A DNA stretch of 64,000 nucleotides from contig JAUKTV010000006.1 in assembly GCA_030549205.1 (NCBI GenBank), forward strand, positions 1,134,501 to 1,198,500, written 5' to 3'. Of this stretch, positions 22,513-34,216 are shown in pieces (position 1 is the stretch's first letter; every line of letters starts with the position of its first letter). The stretch comes from Apiosordaria backusii. Lineage: Eukaryota; Ascomycota; Sordariomycetes; Sordariales; Lasiosphaeriaceae. Under the pieces are notes generated by a model. It did not search any database. It worked only from the letters and a program-made list of their open reading frames with translations, and was not told the DNA's origin. The translations under genes and the position numbers were made by a program.

Positions 22513-23355
22513 TCATGCACCAACACTGAAGCCAAACGACCCATCAAACACATCTGCCTTGGCCGCTTCGGCAGCACTTGCCCTCATCCCCCTGAGCTCA
22601 TCGAAGCTTGGCACCTTGTTGGGTCCATAGAACTTGAGCAAGTTGGTCATATCTTCCTCTGTCATCTCGCACATCTCCTCCCAGCTGTACTCATCGCTGA
22701 CATCCTTCATCCAGGACATACGCTTGGGGCCTTCCTCGGGGCGAGGCGCAACCTGCCTGAGCTTGACCCGCAGCTCGCCAATGCTCTCGATTGCTCTTCC
22801 GGCGTTGGAGGGCAGCTTCTTCGCAATGAAGCGTCTGATCATACTTGCCAGCCTCGGTCCCTTGCCATTGGTAGACACCATGATCTGCAGTGGCCCATCT
22901 CGGTGTACGCTGCCAAAGTAGAAGTCGCACTCGGGCGGGACGTCGGCAATGTTGGCGACTATGCGTTTCTGCTTGCACAGCTTCCAGATCTGGGTTGAGG
23001 CTGCGGGGTCATCGATGGCCACGAGGACCATGGACCATTCTCTGTCGCCGAGATCCGAGGGGAGGAAAGTTCGGTTGATGTGCATCACTTGCTTCTGGGC
23101 GATGCGGTACGAGACTTCAGGATTCAGGCCTGTCGAGGGGCAGATGACGGTGACGACGGCGTCGGCATTGAGAAGGTGGACGATCCTGCCTGCTGCTACC
23201 TGGAGGGGTGTTAGAAAGGTCAAGAGTGGACGTCGAGTTCAACACACCTCGCCGCCGCCGATAACAAGGACCTGCTTGCCCTTGACCTGCCATGCAATCA
23301 TCAAGCTCCCGCCGCCCTGTATCTCGGGGAACTTTTCTTTTTGTAGTTCAGCCAT
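22513..23355 (-). CDS. met8: Siroheme synthase MET8 (precorrin-2 dehydrogenase / ferrochelatase)
   Basis: Exons 23355-23248 and 23199-22513 with a 48-bp intron; 264 residues. It oxidises precorrin-2 with NAD+ and inserts iron to make siroheme, the cofactor of sulfite and nitrite reductases. The Rossmann motif VIGGGEVAAGR (31-41) spans the splice junction exactly. NIADVPPECDFYFGS holds the conserved catalytic region with the Asp of Met8-type enzymes, followed by the dimerisation segment LQIMVSTNGKGPRLASMIRR. The length is close to yeast Met8 (274). The start at 23355 (MAELQKEKF) is preferred. An in-frame ATG at 23478 would add 41 residues with no conserved look, and it could encode a targeting extension. 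Confidence 0.93.
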
Positions 23356-23930
23356 GGTGCCCTGTGTGTCTTTGGTCGCGACGATGGCGATGGAGGCTTG
23401 GGAGGAATCGACAGCAGGAAGAAGACATGGCGATGGAGAGATGGGTGGAAAAGCAGACAAGATCGAATCACCATTCAAGAGTCACCATTGGCCGTGACCA
23501 GCAGCTCCTGGTTTCTTTTTCTGCGACGGATGCTAGGTAAGGTAGGGGCACTGTGCAGTGCCCGTATCGATAGTGGAGGTACACCAAGTTTCAAGGCTGT
23601 TAGGGACAACCCCCCCGTCTCCTGCAAAATTCTTAACACTCCCCCACACTTCCACTTCTCCAATTCCAGCCTCGCCCACTGAATCCGCTCCAACATCCTT
23701 GCCCCAACACGGCACCGTGCAGCTGCACCCTGCCCTGGGGACTGCAACCTGGGACATTAGGTAGTTGACTTCCAGCACCCATCATCGTCACCTTTGCCTG
23801 GAGAACAACGCAGCATGTTTCCCTCGAACAGATTATCATCAGACACGGAATAGGACCTCGCGCCTTGCATCGCCGCCCACTCGGCCCTCAGGCGTGCGAC
23901 GACAGCAGCAGGAAGATACCACAACATCCA
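23356..23930. promoter_or_regulatory. Divergent promoter MET8 / VAC1
   Basis: No separate gene in 575 bases. It includes an AGGTAAGGTAGG motif (23534-23545) and C/T-rich leader tracts towards the VAC1 start. An alternative in-frame ATG for MET8 lies at 23478. Confidence 0.5.
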
Positions 23931-26067
23931 ATGTCGGCGCCCCGGAGACTGGGAGGCGGCCGCATCCTGGGCAGCGGCAAGGGGCTCGCCCCGCCCACGT
24001 CGTCATCTTCGACCTCTACCACGCCGGCACGCGATGCCAACACAGCTCGCGCCGTGAGCCCATTCCCACCTTCAGAGAGCAGCATTGGCTCATTTCACTC
24101 GAGATTCTCTTCCCCGAACTCTCTATCGCCCCCCTCCTCCAGCACACTTCCACATTTCGCCCAGGATCTCGCCTCCAATGTCAGCCTTGCTGGTCCGTCT
24201 AATAGGGCCTCCGCCAGCGGTAAGCTGGTTTGCCCAATATGCGAGGAAGAGATGGTATAACATGTTTCCCTGTGTAGGATTACTTTGATACTGATTTACA
24301 TGGTTTGCAGGTCACCCTTCTCCAGCTCAACCGCCATCTCGACGACGTGCACCAGGAGCTCCCCGAAGCCGAACAAGATGAAGTCAAGTCGTGGTTCGAC
24401 AAGCAGGTGCTCAAAGCCAAGAGATTCCAGCCACTGTCCTTGATAAACCAAAAACTGCGGGGCATGGATGTATTCGAGTCGAACGAAACGCAACCAATGT
24501 CAGCACCACCTGCGCCTGGGCGAATCACAGAAACCGTTATTGACCCGGAAGAGCTGGTGACGAGGAAGCACTGGCAGAGACCATTGGGCAACGGCACATG
24601 CACCGACCCGACATGCGACAGGAAATTGGGACCACTGAGCGGCAGTGTCAATTGCAGAAAATGCGGGAGACTGTTTTGTGAGGAGCACACCATGTACCAG
24701 ATGAAGCTGTCGAGATCAGCCAACCACGAACCAGTTCGGGGCATCTGGTGTCGCGTGTGTGAGACGTGCTACAAATCGAGGGAGGGCTACAATGATCACA
24801 ACGGTGTTGCTCGAGACCACACTGCCGACTTCGCGGCCGTGCGTGCCAAGAAGGTAGAGAGGCAACGACTCGAGGTTCAAAGGCTGGAGAAGAGGTTGAC
24901 GAAGCTGACTAGGCTGCTGGCCGAGGTACCTCAGGACTCTGGTGTCAACTCGGGACTATTATCGCCACTTGGCGGGGCAAAACAAATGAAAAAGACGATT
25001 GAGCAATCCGTGGTTGCATGGGAAGAGGATGCTGCTGTGGCGAGGTGCCCATTCTGCAAGCAAGAATTTCGGTCTTGGACGTTTAGAAGACATCACTGCA
25101 GGATATGTGGAAAGGTCGTGTGTGCGGATCCTGCAACGGGCTGTTCAAGCGAAATCGGACTGAATGTCGCAACTCGTATGTGTTTTGTCTCGACTGTACA
25201 AGATTTTGGAGGCTTATGAATATTTGCTAACATCTTCTAGCAACGGCTTTGCCTACGGCTGAGAAGCCCACTGGTGCTGGGCATGTCAGTGTCGATGTCA
25301 GAATGTGCTGTGACTGCAAGACGACGATATTTTCCCACAGGGACTTTACTGACTCGATTACCCACAAACCTCCGGACCAGATCGCCTATGAAAATCTTCG
25401 GCAGTTTGAGCTGGGCATCCGAAACATGATGCCGAAATTCCAGAAGGCGCTGGTAGCTTTGCAACCGCCCGACGAAGACAGCAACAAGCCGCCACCGACA
25501 CACGCCGAGATTCAGCATGCTGCCAATATTCGAAAACGCCTGACTTACTCGTTTCGCCAGTATGGCGATGCAGCAAAACGCATCCAGAATATGCCTACAA
25601 ACAGCCCGACTCAACGGATGCTTCAACAAAAGATTTATGCCGCCGCTTCTGCCTTCATGCATACCAACATGCTGCCTCTGAAGAGTTTGCCGTCTCTTCT
25701 AAAATCCAACGGCTCGGGTCACCGGCGCTTGCTGTCCAACGGACCTTCGCACTCGCCGCTACGCAACGGCGAGTCGGTCACCTTTGATCCCGAAACCTCG
25801 AGTGTGGGGGGTGCAAGCGAGGTTAGCACTGCCGTATCGGCCCTCGAAACGGAGGAGAAGGAGGCCAAGGAGAAGCTGATTGTGCTGGAAGAACAACGGT
25901 TCATGGTGCAGGAGATGTTGAACCACGCAAAGACGGCAAGGAGATTCGAGGAAGTTAGTGCACTGACCAGGAACATTGAGGAGCTGGACAAGGAGATTGA
26001 AGGCTCGAAGCGAACTGTGGCCGAAGTTACGGAGAAGTTCCAGGGGCTCTATGCAGGGGGAACATGA
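23931..26067 (+). CDS. vac1: FYVE zinc-finger protein VAC1/PEP7 (rabenosyn-like)
   Basis: Exons 23931-24254, 24311-25175 and 25241-26067; 671 residues. Domains in order: an N-terminal C2H2 finger (CPICEEEM, about 101-108, then HLDDVH), split by intron 1; a degenerate FYVE at about 203-275 (CTDPTC, NCRKCGRLFC, WCRVCETC); a coiled coil at about 290-330; a canonical FYVE at about 350-430 with RRHHCRICGKVVC, the PI3P-binding basic patch; and a rabenosyn-type Rab-binding helix pair at about 605-650 (LEEQRFMVQEMLNHAKTARR). Vac1 tethers Golgi-derived vesicles to endosomes through PI3P and Rab5-type GTPases. Two FYVE-like modules plus the C2H2 finger match the fungal Pep7 layout. Confidence 0.93.
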
Positions 26068-27000
26068 GGCACAGACAAAGGAATTATCATCACACGGTTG
26101 GACCCTGGGAAGCATATCTATCTTGCTTTTGATGGGCACATCTTTCGACTAGAGAGGGGTAGCAAGCTCGACCTGGAGATTGTGGGTGTCATCACTACGT
26201 CAAGAAGAGCTTGGTTTGGACCCAAAGAGAGCATGGAATATCAAGTCACGCTTCGGATGTTGCTTAGCACCATGTAGCGGAGCTTGTCAACACTACCCTT
26301 CGCCTCCCGTACGAGTATCCAGACTTCCCACCAGACAACTCCAGGAATCATTGGCCCGATGTCTTCCGGGCACTGTCAGCCTCTGGAGCTGGAGAGCAAT
26401 CACAAGCCCGGGCGATCTCGGTTCGTTGATGTCAAGCAGATCCACCAGTATCCTTATCTTCCCCTTGGAAAGGGTGGTTGACAGACGGGGCGGCACTTCC
26501 ACCACCAGGCACATGGTCGAACTGGTCATGGTGCAAGAACGCGGCGCGGACCGGCCTGCTCCAGTCACACACTAATTTCGCCTTTTCTCCGCTGGCACTA
26601 GGCATTCTGGTGACTGACTGAATGGACCAGGCTCAGTCGACTGTTGGTCGTCTCCTGTTGCCGGCCGGCCTTCGACGGTTGACCTCCGAGACCAGTCACC
26701 AGCAACCATGGTCCGTTGCCGATCCATGAAGCCACTGTGGATAAGATGCCAGCCATGGGCATGCACCAGATAAACTCTCACTCCTCATCCTTGACTGACC
26801 TCGTTATGATGTAGGATCGGCGATGGGGTGTATTTGTCATCAGCTTCGTGTTTTATACCAGGAGCGTTTTGCTACCTCTTCATTTTTCGCCTTTTCCCTC
26901 CCCAAAGGGTTAACATACGTAATGTGCGTCACTACAATCTAATATATTTTATACACCTTCTGTTTGTCCATGGCGGCAGGGACGCAACTTCCCGTCTCCA
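26068..27000. promoter_or_regulatory. Spacer with promoter of the sugar transporter
   Basis: No gene is supported. An AT-rich TATATTTTATAC element at 26942-26953 lies about 50 bp before the 27001 start codon. The first about 150 bases are likely VAC1 3' UTR. Confidence 0.5.
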
Positions 27001-30000
27001 ATGAAACAACTGTCACACTCGGCTCCAGTATCCCCCGTGGGAGATGGGGGAAGCCCGAGACCAGGTCCCGGCCCAGGTTCTGCCTCGGGGTTAGGTCCGG
27101 CACCAGCGCCTCTGGGGACATCACAGCCCTCCGGATTTTCCAGTGAACCGAATCTGCCGACAAGCCGGTTGGTCGGCGAGGATTCCACCGCCTGGAATGA
27201 TACCTCCCCGACAGTGTCGGGTGGGTGCATCCACGCCCGGATGCGTCCAACGTGTGGGTTAGCAACCAGCTGATCAGTTTCTAGCAAATTCCAGTCGCAA
27301 TGGTTCAACCTGCACACAGTCCTCGGCCATGCCTGCCGCATCACACCCTTCTGTCGCTTCAAAAGACTTTGCAATCTCGGCCGTGACAGCCCACGTTAGT
27401 GCTGGGACACCATCCTCTCTGCCCACCCGCTTCGTGTCGAGCGCCGCCTGCACCGAGACTTGTGCAACATCCGTGTTTTCATCCGACCAGTCAGTCCTCT
27501 CGTCTTCCGCGACTACTGTCGTCGCCAGACCGGTAGCTACCCTTGCGCGCGGCTCTTCTTCGATCAAAGAGTTCCCAGCTGTTCCAAGGGCCCCGTCTCC
27601 TGCTCCCGTTCCCCCTCGGCCTCCGAAACGAAAATGTCGAGGGAGTTGTGATGCCTTCGGGCGGCAGATAGCCCTGGGTGTATCCATCGTTTTTGCTATG
27701 ATAAGCGGCATTTTATTTGGGTACGACAGCGGGTATATCAATGGTGTCATGGCAATGGATTACTTTGACAATCTGCACCTGTAAGTGTACACTGCTGTGA
27801 TTTTGAGACACAATTTGCTAACCGTACCTCAACCGAGCAGCTCGTATGCATATCGGGGCAACAACTCGGTCGTATGCTTTCCGAATAAAACTCTCATTCT
27901 CGACCGCGGGGATGCGCCCATCCATGGCCCCATCTCAATAACAAAGCTATATGCCGAGATCCAGCCAGCTCCCAGTGACATAATTGCGGCGGCCTTTGGG
28001 TACAACAACTCGGAACCTCCTCCTTGGCTCCTGCTGGACCGGAAAGAACGCCCGTTTTGGACTGAAGGTTACCGTATTAGTAACTCTTCGCACCGCCAGC
28101 CAGATGGCAGACTGCCACCCCGGCCGAGATGGTTTCACCTACCTGGTAAAGACAAGCTCAAACTCGTCGGGGCGCTGTCTCTTGGTACCTTCTTCGGCAG
28201 CTTTGCAGGATCTGACCTGGCCGACTGGGTGGGCCGAAGGACCGTCTTACTCTTGGGCGCAATGTGTTACACGGTAGGTGTTCTGGACCAATACCTGTCT
28301 AATGAAATAAACTGGCTCGCCCGGGGTAGATTCGAAGCAGGCGTCGGAATGGGTGCCATCTCCGCTGTGGTGGTTGTGTATCTGGTAGAAACCAGCCGCT
28401 CTGATTGGAGGGAATGGCTGGTCATGATCTACCAAATCGCCATTACCCTGGGCATGCTCATCAGCTCCGGGGTCACATTCAACACCATGAGCAGGTGGGA
28501 TACGACGAGTTACCAAGTTCCCATCGTTATTCAGTTCCTGTGGGTGGGATTGCTTTCCACCCTGCTGCTTTTTCTCCCTGAGAGCCCGAGATGGTGTGTC
28601 AAGACAGGGCAGGTTGACAGGGCTCGGCATATTCTATCCTGGCTGACCCGAAAGCCACTAGGGGATGAGGAGCTGGAAGCCGAAGTGAGCGGGATGCTTG
28701 ACGAGGTCAAGAGGGACAGGAAGAGGTTTGGGTGGGCCCAGGAGTCGCCGCTGGGTCATTCATGCGAGTACACGCTTCGACGGTCCTTCTTTGAGAGCTG
28801 GAGCTGTTGTTGGTGGGGCAAGGCAACGAACCCGGGAAGCCATTTCCGCCGAACGCTCCTGGCCACCATGATCATGGTCTTCCAGCAGCTCATCGGCGTC
28901 AACATTGTCTTTTATTTTGCCGTGTCGGTGTTTAAACAGCACAAGTTCGACAGCAACCCATTTGTCCTAGCTCTCATCCTCGCCAGCGTCAACGTGTTGA
29001 GCACTCTTGTTTGTTGCTACCCTGTCATGGACCTTCGGCGGCGGGTGCTGCTCATAGGGGGCGCCATGGCCATGGCAATTTGCCAGTTGACCGTCGGGGT
29101 CACTGCCTGGGCCTGGTACTGGACGGGAGACAACAAGACAGCGGAACACTCTCCGACCTGGCTGAAGGTCCTGACCGTGGTAGGCATGAGTTTGTATGTC
29201 TTCTTTTTCGCCAGCAGTTGGGGACCCGGGGCCTGGATTTTGATTGGCGAAATCTTCCCCACGCAGATTCGGGCCAGGGCGGTGGGCATCGCAACGGCAG
29301 CCAACTGGGCGACAAACAGCCTGATTTGTTATCTCATGCCCATGTTGATAGAGCCGGATGGGCGCGACATTGGCCTAGGGGTCTTTACCATCACAGGCAC
29401 CTTCTCGATTCTCGCCGCCGCCTATGTTTACTATTGCGTTCCAGAGACAGAGGGCAAGACGCTGGAGGAGCTGGCCTATTTCTTTGCTCACGGGGTGGGC
29501 CACTGCCGCCGGTTCGCCTGGGAGGCGCCCGAGTCGGCGGTGCGGCGGCTTGCCGAAATTGACAAGCAGCGGTACGAGGCCAAGGACAAAGAGTACCTCC
29601 CCAGGGAAGAAGAGTACAGCATGAGAAGGGCCCGGCGGGTTTCCATGTTTGCATCCATGGTGCATTCTCGCAAATGGACCACGTTCAAGCATTGGGTGGC
29701 TCACTCGGTGTTTCGCACGAAGCCCGAAGAGGTAACTTTTGAGCAACCCAAGGGCTCTTTTTCCTCTGCTTCGCCCTCAATACGAACGTCTGTGAACGAA
29801 AAGACAATTGTCATTTCTGAGTCATTGGCAGCGGGATTGGAAGAAGCGCATGAAGCAGATACAGCCACACCACGAAAAGGATCCCTCATGCGCTGGAACT
29901 GGAGGCGGTTGTCCAGCGCTGGTCGGCACGACAGCACGGAAGCCTCGGGATCTGGTGCTCGCAGTGGTGGGCCACCGAACCAGGATGCCAGCGATCTCGG

Positions 30001-30145
30001 CTCTTCATCGTCTAATCCCTTCGAACCGGGCTACGAGATGGCCACGGCAGCCCACCAAGACACTCGAGATGCATCGTCAGAAGGGTCCGTTTCACCGTGT
30101 ACCCTCATCCCCTCAAGTAACAAGAAGAAGGCTTTGTCCTGGTGA
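27001..30145 (+). CDS. MFS sugar transporter with long N-terminus, enlarged loop and long cytosolic tail (possible glucose sensor)
   Basis: Twelve-helix sugar porter: FGYDSGYINGV, DLADWVGRRTVLLLGAM, RFEAGVGMGAISAVVVVYLVE, PESPRW, FQQLIGVNIVFYF and PETEGKTLEEL. It carries hexose-like substrates across the plasma membrane. Three exons: 27001-27220, 27285-27780 and 27841-30145, 1006 residues. The first exon (Gly/Pro/Ser-rich) is joined by a 64-bp intron that fits in phase; if it is not used, the start is 27329 and the protein 918 residues. The loop between helices 1 and 2 has about 120 residues with several N-x-S/T sites. The C-terminal tail after the last helix is about 230 residues and Ser-rich. 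Typical transporters have about 530 residues. Long tails occur in sensors such as Snf3/Rgt2, but sensing here is inference only. Confidence 0.85.
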
Positions 30146-30827
30146 TGGTGACTCGGGCGTGTTTGTGTTGCTGTCTTTTGTTCAGATGCGTATAATGTAG
30201 GTATTAAGATTGATGGACATGACTCAATTGTTAGATTGATGAAATGACCATCTTGGCTTTTGTGGTAAATAATTGATTGTTGCTTGGCATTTAATCTGAT
30301 GATACCAAGGGAACCAAGCATACCTAGCGATGAAAATGATAAGCAGTAATTCACAAGTTTTCCATCTGGAGTTTCCTGGCACTGGGGAAGGAGAGATGAA
30401 TATGAGTGCTCATACAGAATCAAGTCAGGGTTAGGGTTATTCCCAAGAGTTGTGACGTATGTACAGCGCCTTTGATTCCACAGCCGTCTCAGGAATATCA
30501 ACATCAGAACACCATCCAGAGTATCCAAACTTTGAGCATCAACTCGACATTCCACGATAAATCAACACGCTTTTAACGATATCTTGACGCGCCGCACTTA
30601 CTGTTTTACTCTTTACTGCCATCAGCTTCATTGCATTCACCATTATCTTCGTCTCTCGACGCGACGAAGCTGCAGAGTTTCAGCACCACCACCCCACCAG
30701 CAGCCACCCACCCAAGAAACATTCAGCACGCAGCATTCGATATCGCCAAATAAACAAAGTCTCTCATCTTATTCATTTGCGCTTTATCTTCACATCACCT
30801 TTCTAAATCAGACCGACTTCTCCCAAA
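30146..30827. other. Spacer with a short telomere-like motif; FTA1 leader
   Basis: No gene is seen in 682 bases. Two copies of GGGTTA are present at 30428-30439. The final about 200 bases are CACC/CAGC-rich leader before the 30828 start. Confidence 0.5.
30428..30439. repeat. Interstitial (GGGTTA)2 telomere-like motif
   Basis: Two exact copies of the fungal telomere unit TTAGGG/GGGTTA lie between two genes. It is too short to be a telomere scar by itself. It may be a Tbf1/telobox-type site or chance. Confidence 0.5.
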
Positions 30828-31405
30828 ATGCCACCCCGGCGAAGACCACCATCACAACCCCAACCCTCATCCCCCGCCACAGCCAACCATGACCTGTCCA
30901 ACATCACAATCTCCACCACCCAGAGCGACACCAACCCCGCCAAGTACCAATTCTACGGTACCACCTTCTCGGTCCACCGCGTCTCACCGCTATTTCTCGG
31001 GTCCGAGTCCAAGTTCGACAACACTGCCCCCACCCTCAGCGAGCCAAAACTCCACGCCCTGGCCCAGCGGCTGCGAGATGTCCTCGTCGGGGATGTGGTC
31101 AGGGGCGTCGAGGTCGGTCTTGGCGCAGCAGCAGCATCAGATGACAACAGCACCAGCAACACGATGGCCAGGATGGGCAGCCTCGAGGCTGTAGCGATGA
31201 GGGCGGTGGATGCGAGCGTTGTGCTGGATGTGAGCCTTGAGCGGTTGCGGGAAGAGGCCGGGGAGGGCAATGGTGACGATGATGGTGATGAAGATGCGAC
31301 AGCCTCGTGGACGTCACTGCGGGAACGGCTCAGAGGGAAGCGAGGGTTGGCAATTGAGCTGCTGTATGAGAATGCGGCGTGTGTGGCGTTGCTTTTGCCT
31401 GATTT

Positions 31406-31447
<42 letters not shown>

Positions 31448-32180
31448 CTCGACTACAAAAACGGCAAAGGAGGGATCGTTTCTGTGGCTGCCTCTGATGT
31501 TGATGAGGATGCCACCTCCGCTAAAGTCGGTGGTAGCTGACTTCTTGTCGGCTGAGTTTGACTGCAAGATTAGCCCGAGCAGGATCGGGACGAGGACCTT
31601 GGCGGGCGGGCTGGAGAGGTGGGTAGGAACGCTGGGGAGGAACAAGAGGGAACAAAAGAAGGATTTGTTGGTGGTGTTGGGGTTTAATGTGTTGTCAATG
31701 CTGCCGAAAAAGAAGGTGGATGATGCGCAGGAGGCGGGTGAGGAAAAGGAAGAGGGCAAGGAAAAGCAAGGGCTGAACACTGTCGATGTTATTATTCCCT
31801 GGAATGATTTGCTCAAGTTTGCAAGGATCGGCCGGATGATCGAGCAAGATGAGATTGAGAGGAGGTATGAAGACGGAGGAGTAGGGTATGGGAGAGAGTT
31901 TAGGGAGACGCGGCAGGCATTGGCCGGAAAACTGAGGGAGGAAGGCTGGGAGTGGAGGGACGAGGGTCAGCAGCCCTTCACCGAGGCTCTGTCGGAATAT
32001 CTGAAGAAAATCATGGCGCTCAAGCTCTTTCACCCGGCAGTCAGAATCGTAAAGGTTGCTTGTTCGGGGTTTGTAATGGCCGAAGGAAAGTTCAAAATAT
32101 TTGAGACGATGGACAGGGTCGCGGTGGTGGATTTGTTGGGCTCCATGTGCGAGAAGGCTATGGTCCAAGAGATTCAGTAA
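30828..32180 (+). CDS. fta1: Kinetochore Sim4-complex subunit Fta1 / CENP-L-like
   Basis: Single exon, 450 residues. After a disordered Pro-rich N-terminus comes FYGTTFSVHRVSPLFLG (about 42-58), the entry motif of the Fta1/CENP-L family, followed by the family's mixed alpha/beta regions and a C-terminal VRIVKVACSGFVMAEGKFKIF. Fta1 is a constitutive centromere (CCAN/Sim4/COMA) component. The protein has a serine tract of about 15 residues encoded by repeated TCG (31407-31451) between the helical N-domain and FLWLPLMLMRMP. Acidic and Lys/Glu-rich linkers (GDDDGDEDA; EEKEEGKEKQ) also occur. The family call rests on motif and overall layout; I could not align it. Confidence 0.72.
31407..31451 (+). 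repeat. (TCG)n trinucleotide repeat encoding poly-Ser in FTA1
   Basis: Thirteen consecutive TCG triplets, then TCC and TCG, all in the coding frame. The pure repeat implies recent slippage and likely length polymorphism between strains without a frameshift. Confidence 0.95.
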
Positions 32181-32466
32181 TTGACGATGGGTGATGGGTT
32201 GGCGGGATTAACTAAAAGAACAAAAATGCCTCATTAGGATTTGTATCAACACAGCAGCGACAATATTCCACAGCGTTTTGGGCAGAGTCACGAATGCCAG
32301 CGAGACAAAAGATATCATCCAACAAAGACATCTCGACGTGACAGAATAAATATTACTACCATTGACTAAATATTGAAAACAAATCCATCCATCAACTCCT
32401 TCCTAACCAAGACATTTCCCTAATCCTACATATCAACCTCGACACAGGTCAATTTCATCGAGTCAT

Positions 32467-33412
32467 CTATGTCATGAAGCCTCTCTTTCCATCACCATCA
32501 GCATCCTTCATGGGGTTCAACCGATCGAGCAAGCTGGGCTTCGCCTTCTCCTCCGCCTTTATGCCGCTGGACCCAAGTCCACTGGTGCCCGCAGTCTTCG
32601 AGGCAGAAATGTTTTCCTCTGATGACGACCTAGAAGAGGACGAGGAGATACCAGAAGCGCCCGTGGTTCTGCTAGTGCTAGTGGTGGTCTTGCTGGGAGC
32701 AGGTCCACTGCCAATCTCGTGGCCGCAGCCAGTCTGATGCACGCCCTTGGGGCATCCTTCAAACGCACCATGGCGCTCGGTGCTTCCGCCCAAAGCACCA
32801 CCCTGCTGCTTGAACTCGGCCATGGACATGGGCGGGAGCGTAGTGGTACCGTGGTGCTTGGCTTGTTCGTGATGGACCTCGTGGATGGGGACGGTGGTGT
32901 GCACAACCGAGGGCTGGATGGTTTCCTTGTGAATCACGGGCTGGACAGTTTCATGGACGTGGCTGTGCTCATTGTCAGTCAAGCATGATCCTCACTACCT
33001 AATGAGATATAAGAGATACATACTGGTGCACCTGTTCGCCTTGAACAACGGGCGCGTGGCTTTGGGTATGCGTGGTACCTGCCACGGTACGCTCATCCTT
33101 GATCTTGCCCGCCTCGGCTCTCAAAGCCCGCTCAGTGGCTTCACTATCGCGGTTGTCAAATTCGCGGTTGATGACCTTGCCGCGGTTGTGCACATGTTGC
33201 TCGGGCAAGACTTCGGTCTCATTGATAGGTTGGACCTTGCGGTGATAATGGTCCTGGTGGACCTCCTTGTTGATGGCCGTGGTGATCTCCTCGTGCTCAG
33301 TCGGCCTGACGGTTTCTTTCTTCACGGCTGGTGCGACTCGCTCCTCGACGGTCGTGTCGTGATGACCAGCCTTGGAGACGAACTCGTTGACAGCCTGCTT
33401 TGCACGATCCAT
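32467..33412 (-). CDS. His/Glu-rich conserved fungal protein (often annotated 'allergen')
   Basis: Exons 33412-33024 and 32962-32467 with a 61-bp intron; 294 residues. No signal peptide or membrane span. The N-terminal half carries HEEITTAINKEVHQDHYHRK-VQPI and EVLPEQHVH. The junction and second exon give HHVHETVQPVIHKETIQPS, VHTTVPIHEVHHEQAKHHG and MSMAEFKQQGGALGG. This arrangement of H-x-H and QPV segments matches a family widely found in Sordariomycetes and Eurotiomycetes, often labelled allergen, whose function is not established. The C-terminus (about 200-294) is Ser-rich and ends in KDADGDGKRGFM. It is divergent to a gene at 34217 that shares the HEEI...QP...LP..H core. It may be stress-induced; no biochemical role is claimed. 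Confidence 0.82.
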
Positions 33413-34216
33413 TGTTGTGATTTCGTCTGTTAAAAAATTGAAACTGTATGAAGGATGGAGAGATGATGTGTGATGATGAGTTACAAAGTAGGATCATTGG
33501 TGGTAGGAAGGAGTTCTTATAACTAGGTACCATGGTAGAAGATGGGACACGATTACTGGTGACGTTGGCCGATGACCTCAGTACCATTACTGGTGACGAC
33601 GTTGACTCGTCTTTCATCCTGCTCGGACTAGGTTGATGGTGAGCACGCGTTGGCCGTATGGTCCGTATGATCCGTAGGTTCGCAAGTCGTCGGAGCAGAC
33701 GGTCCTGGTCAACAAGGATGCATGGGTAATGCCAAAACTAACATTCCAAATGCGGACAAGAGTTCAAGCTAAATTGTTCTCAAGGAACCCCACGATCGAG
33801 AGATCGGCGGATCACCCGTGTCACCGTGCCTTAGTCTCGGGTCCAGGCTCTCAGGGCAGTCCCTGATTGATTGGTTGCAAGCAGGGAAGGCTAGCCACAG
33901 CATCACCATATAGCTACAGGACAAAGGTCGGAGCTATGGCCATGCATGACGCTGTACTGTGGATCAGAAACGCTTACGAGGAGAAAACTCAATCATGACG
34001 TTTAGCCTCTCTCACTAATGCGCTACGAGATCTCGTAGCTTCCAAGAGACAGCAAATGATCTTTCGGCGTGGTTTGTAGGGAAGCTCCAAGGTAATGCCC
34101 GTTGGTCGCCGGCTTCTACCACTTGGATTAGCTCCTCCATTCTGGCTCGGCTTCATCGTGAAATATGCTCTCGTGCCTGTCTACTTGGGTAGTATAAGCT
34201 CCAGTTGAGAATCAGG
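33413..34216. promoter_or_regulatory. Shared divergent promoter of the His-rich pair
   Basis: About 800 bases without a gene. It contains a 13-bp direct repeat (attactggtgacg) at 33552-33564 and 33586-33598, each ending in TGACG. Further TGACG half-sites lie at 33947-33951 and 33996-34000, and one ACGCGT near 33638. TGACG is the core of ATF/CREB-type bZIP sites. Confidence 0.55.
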
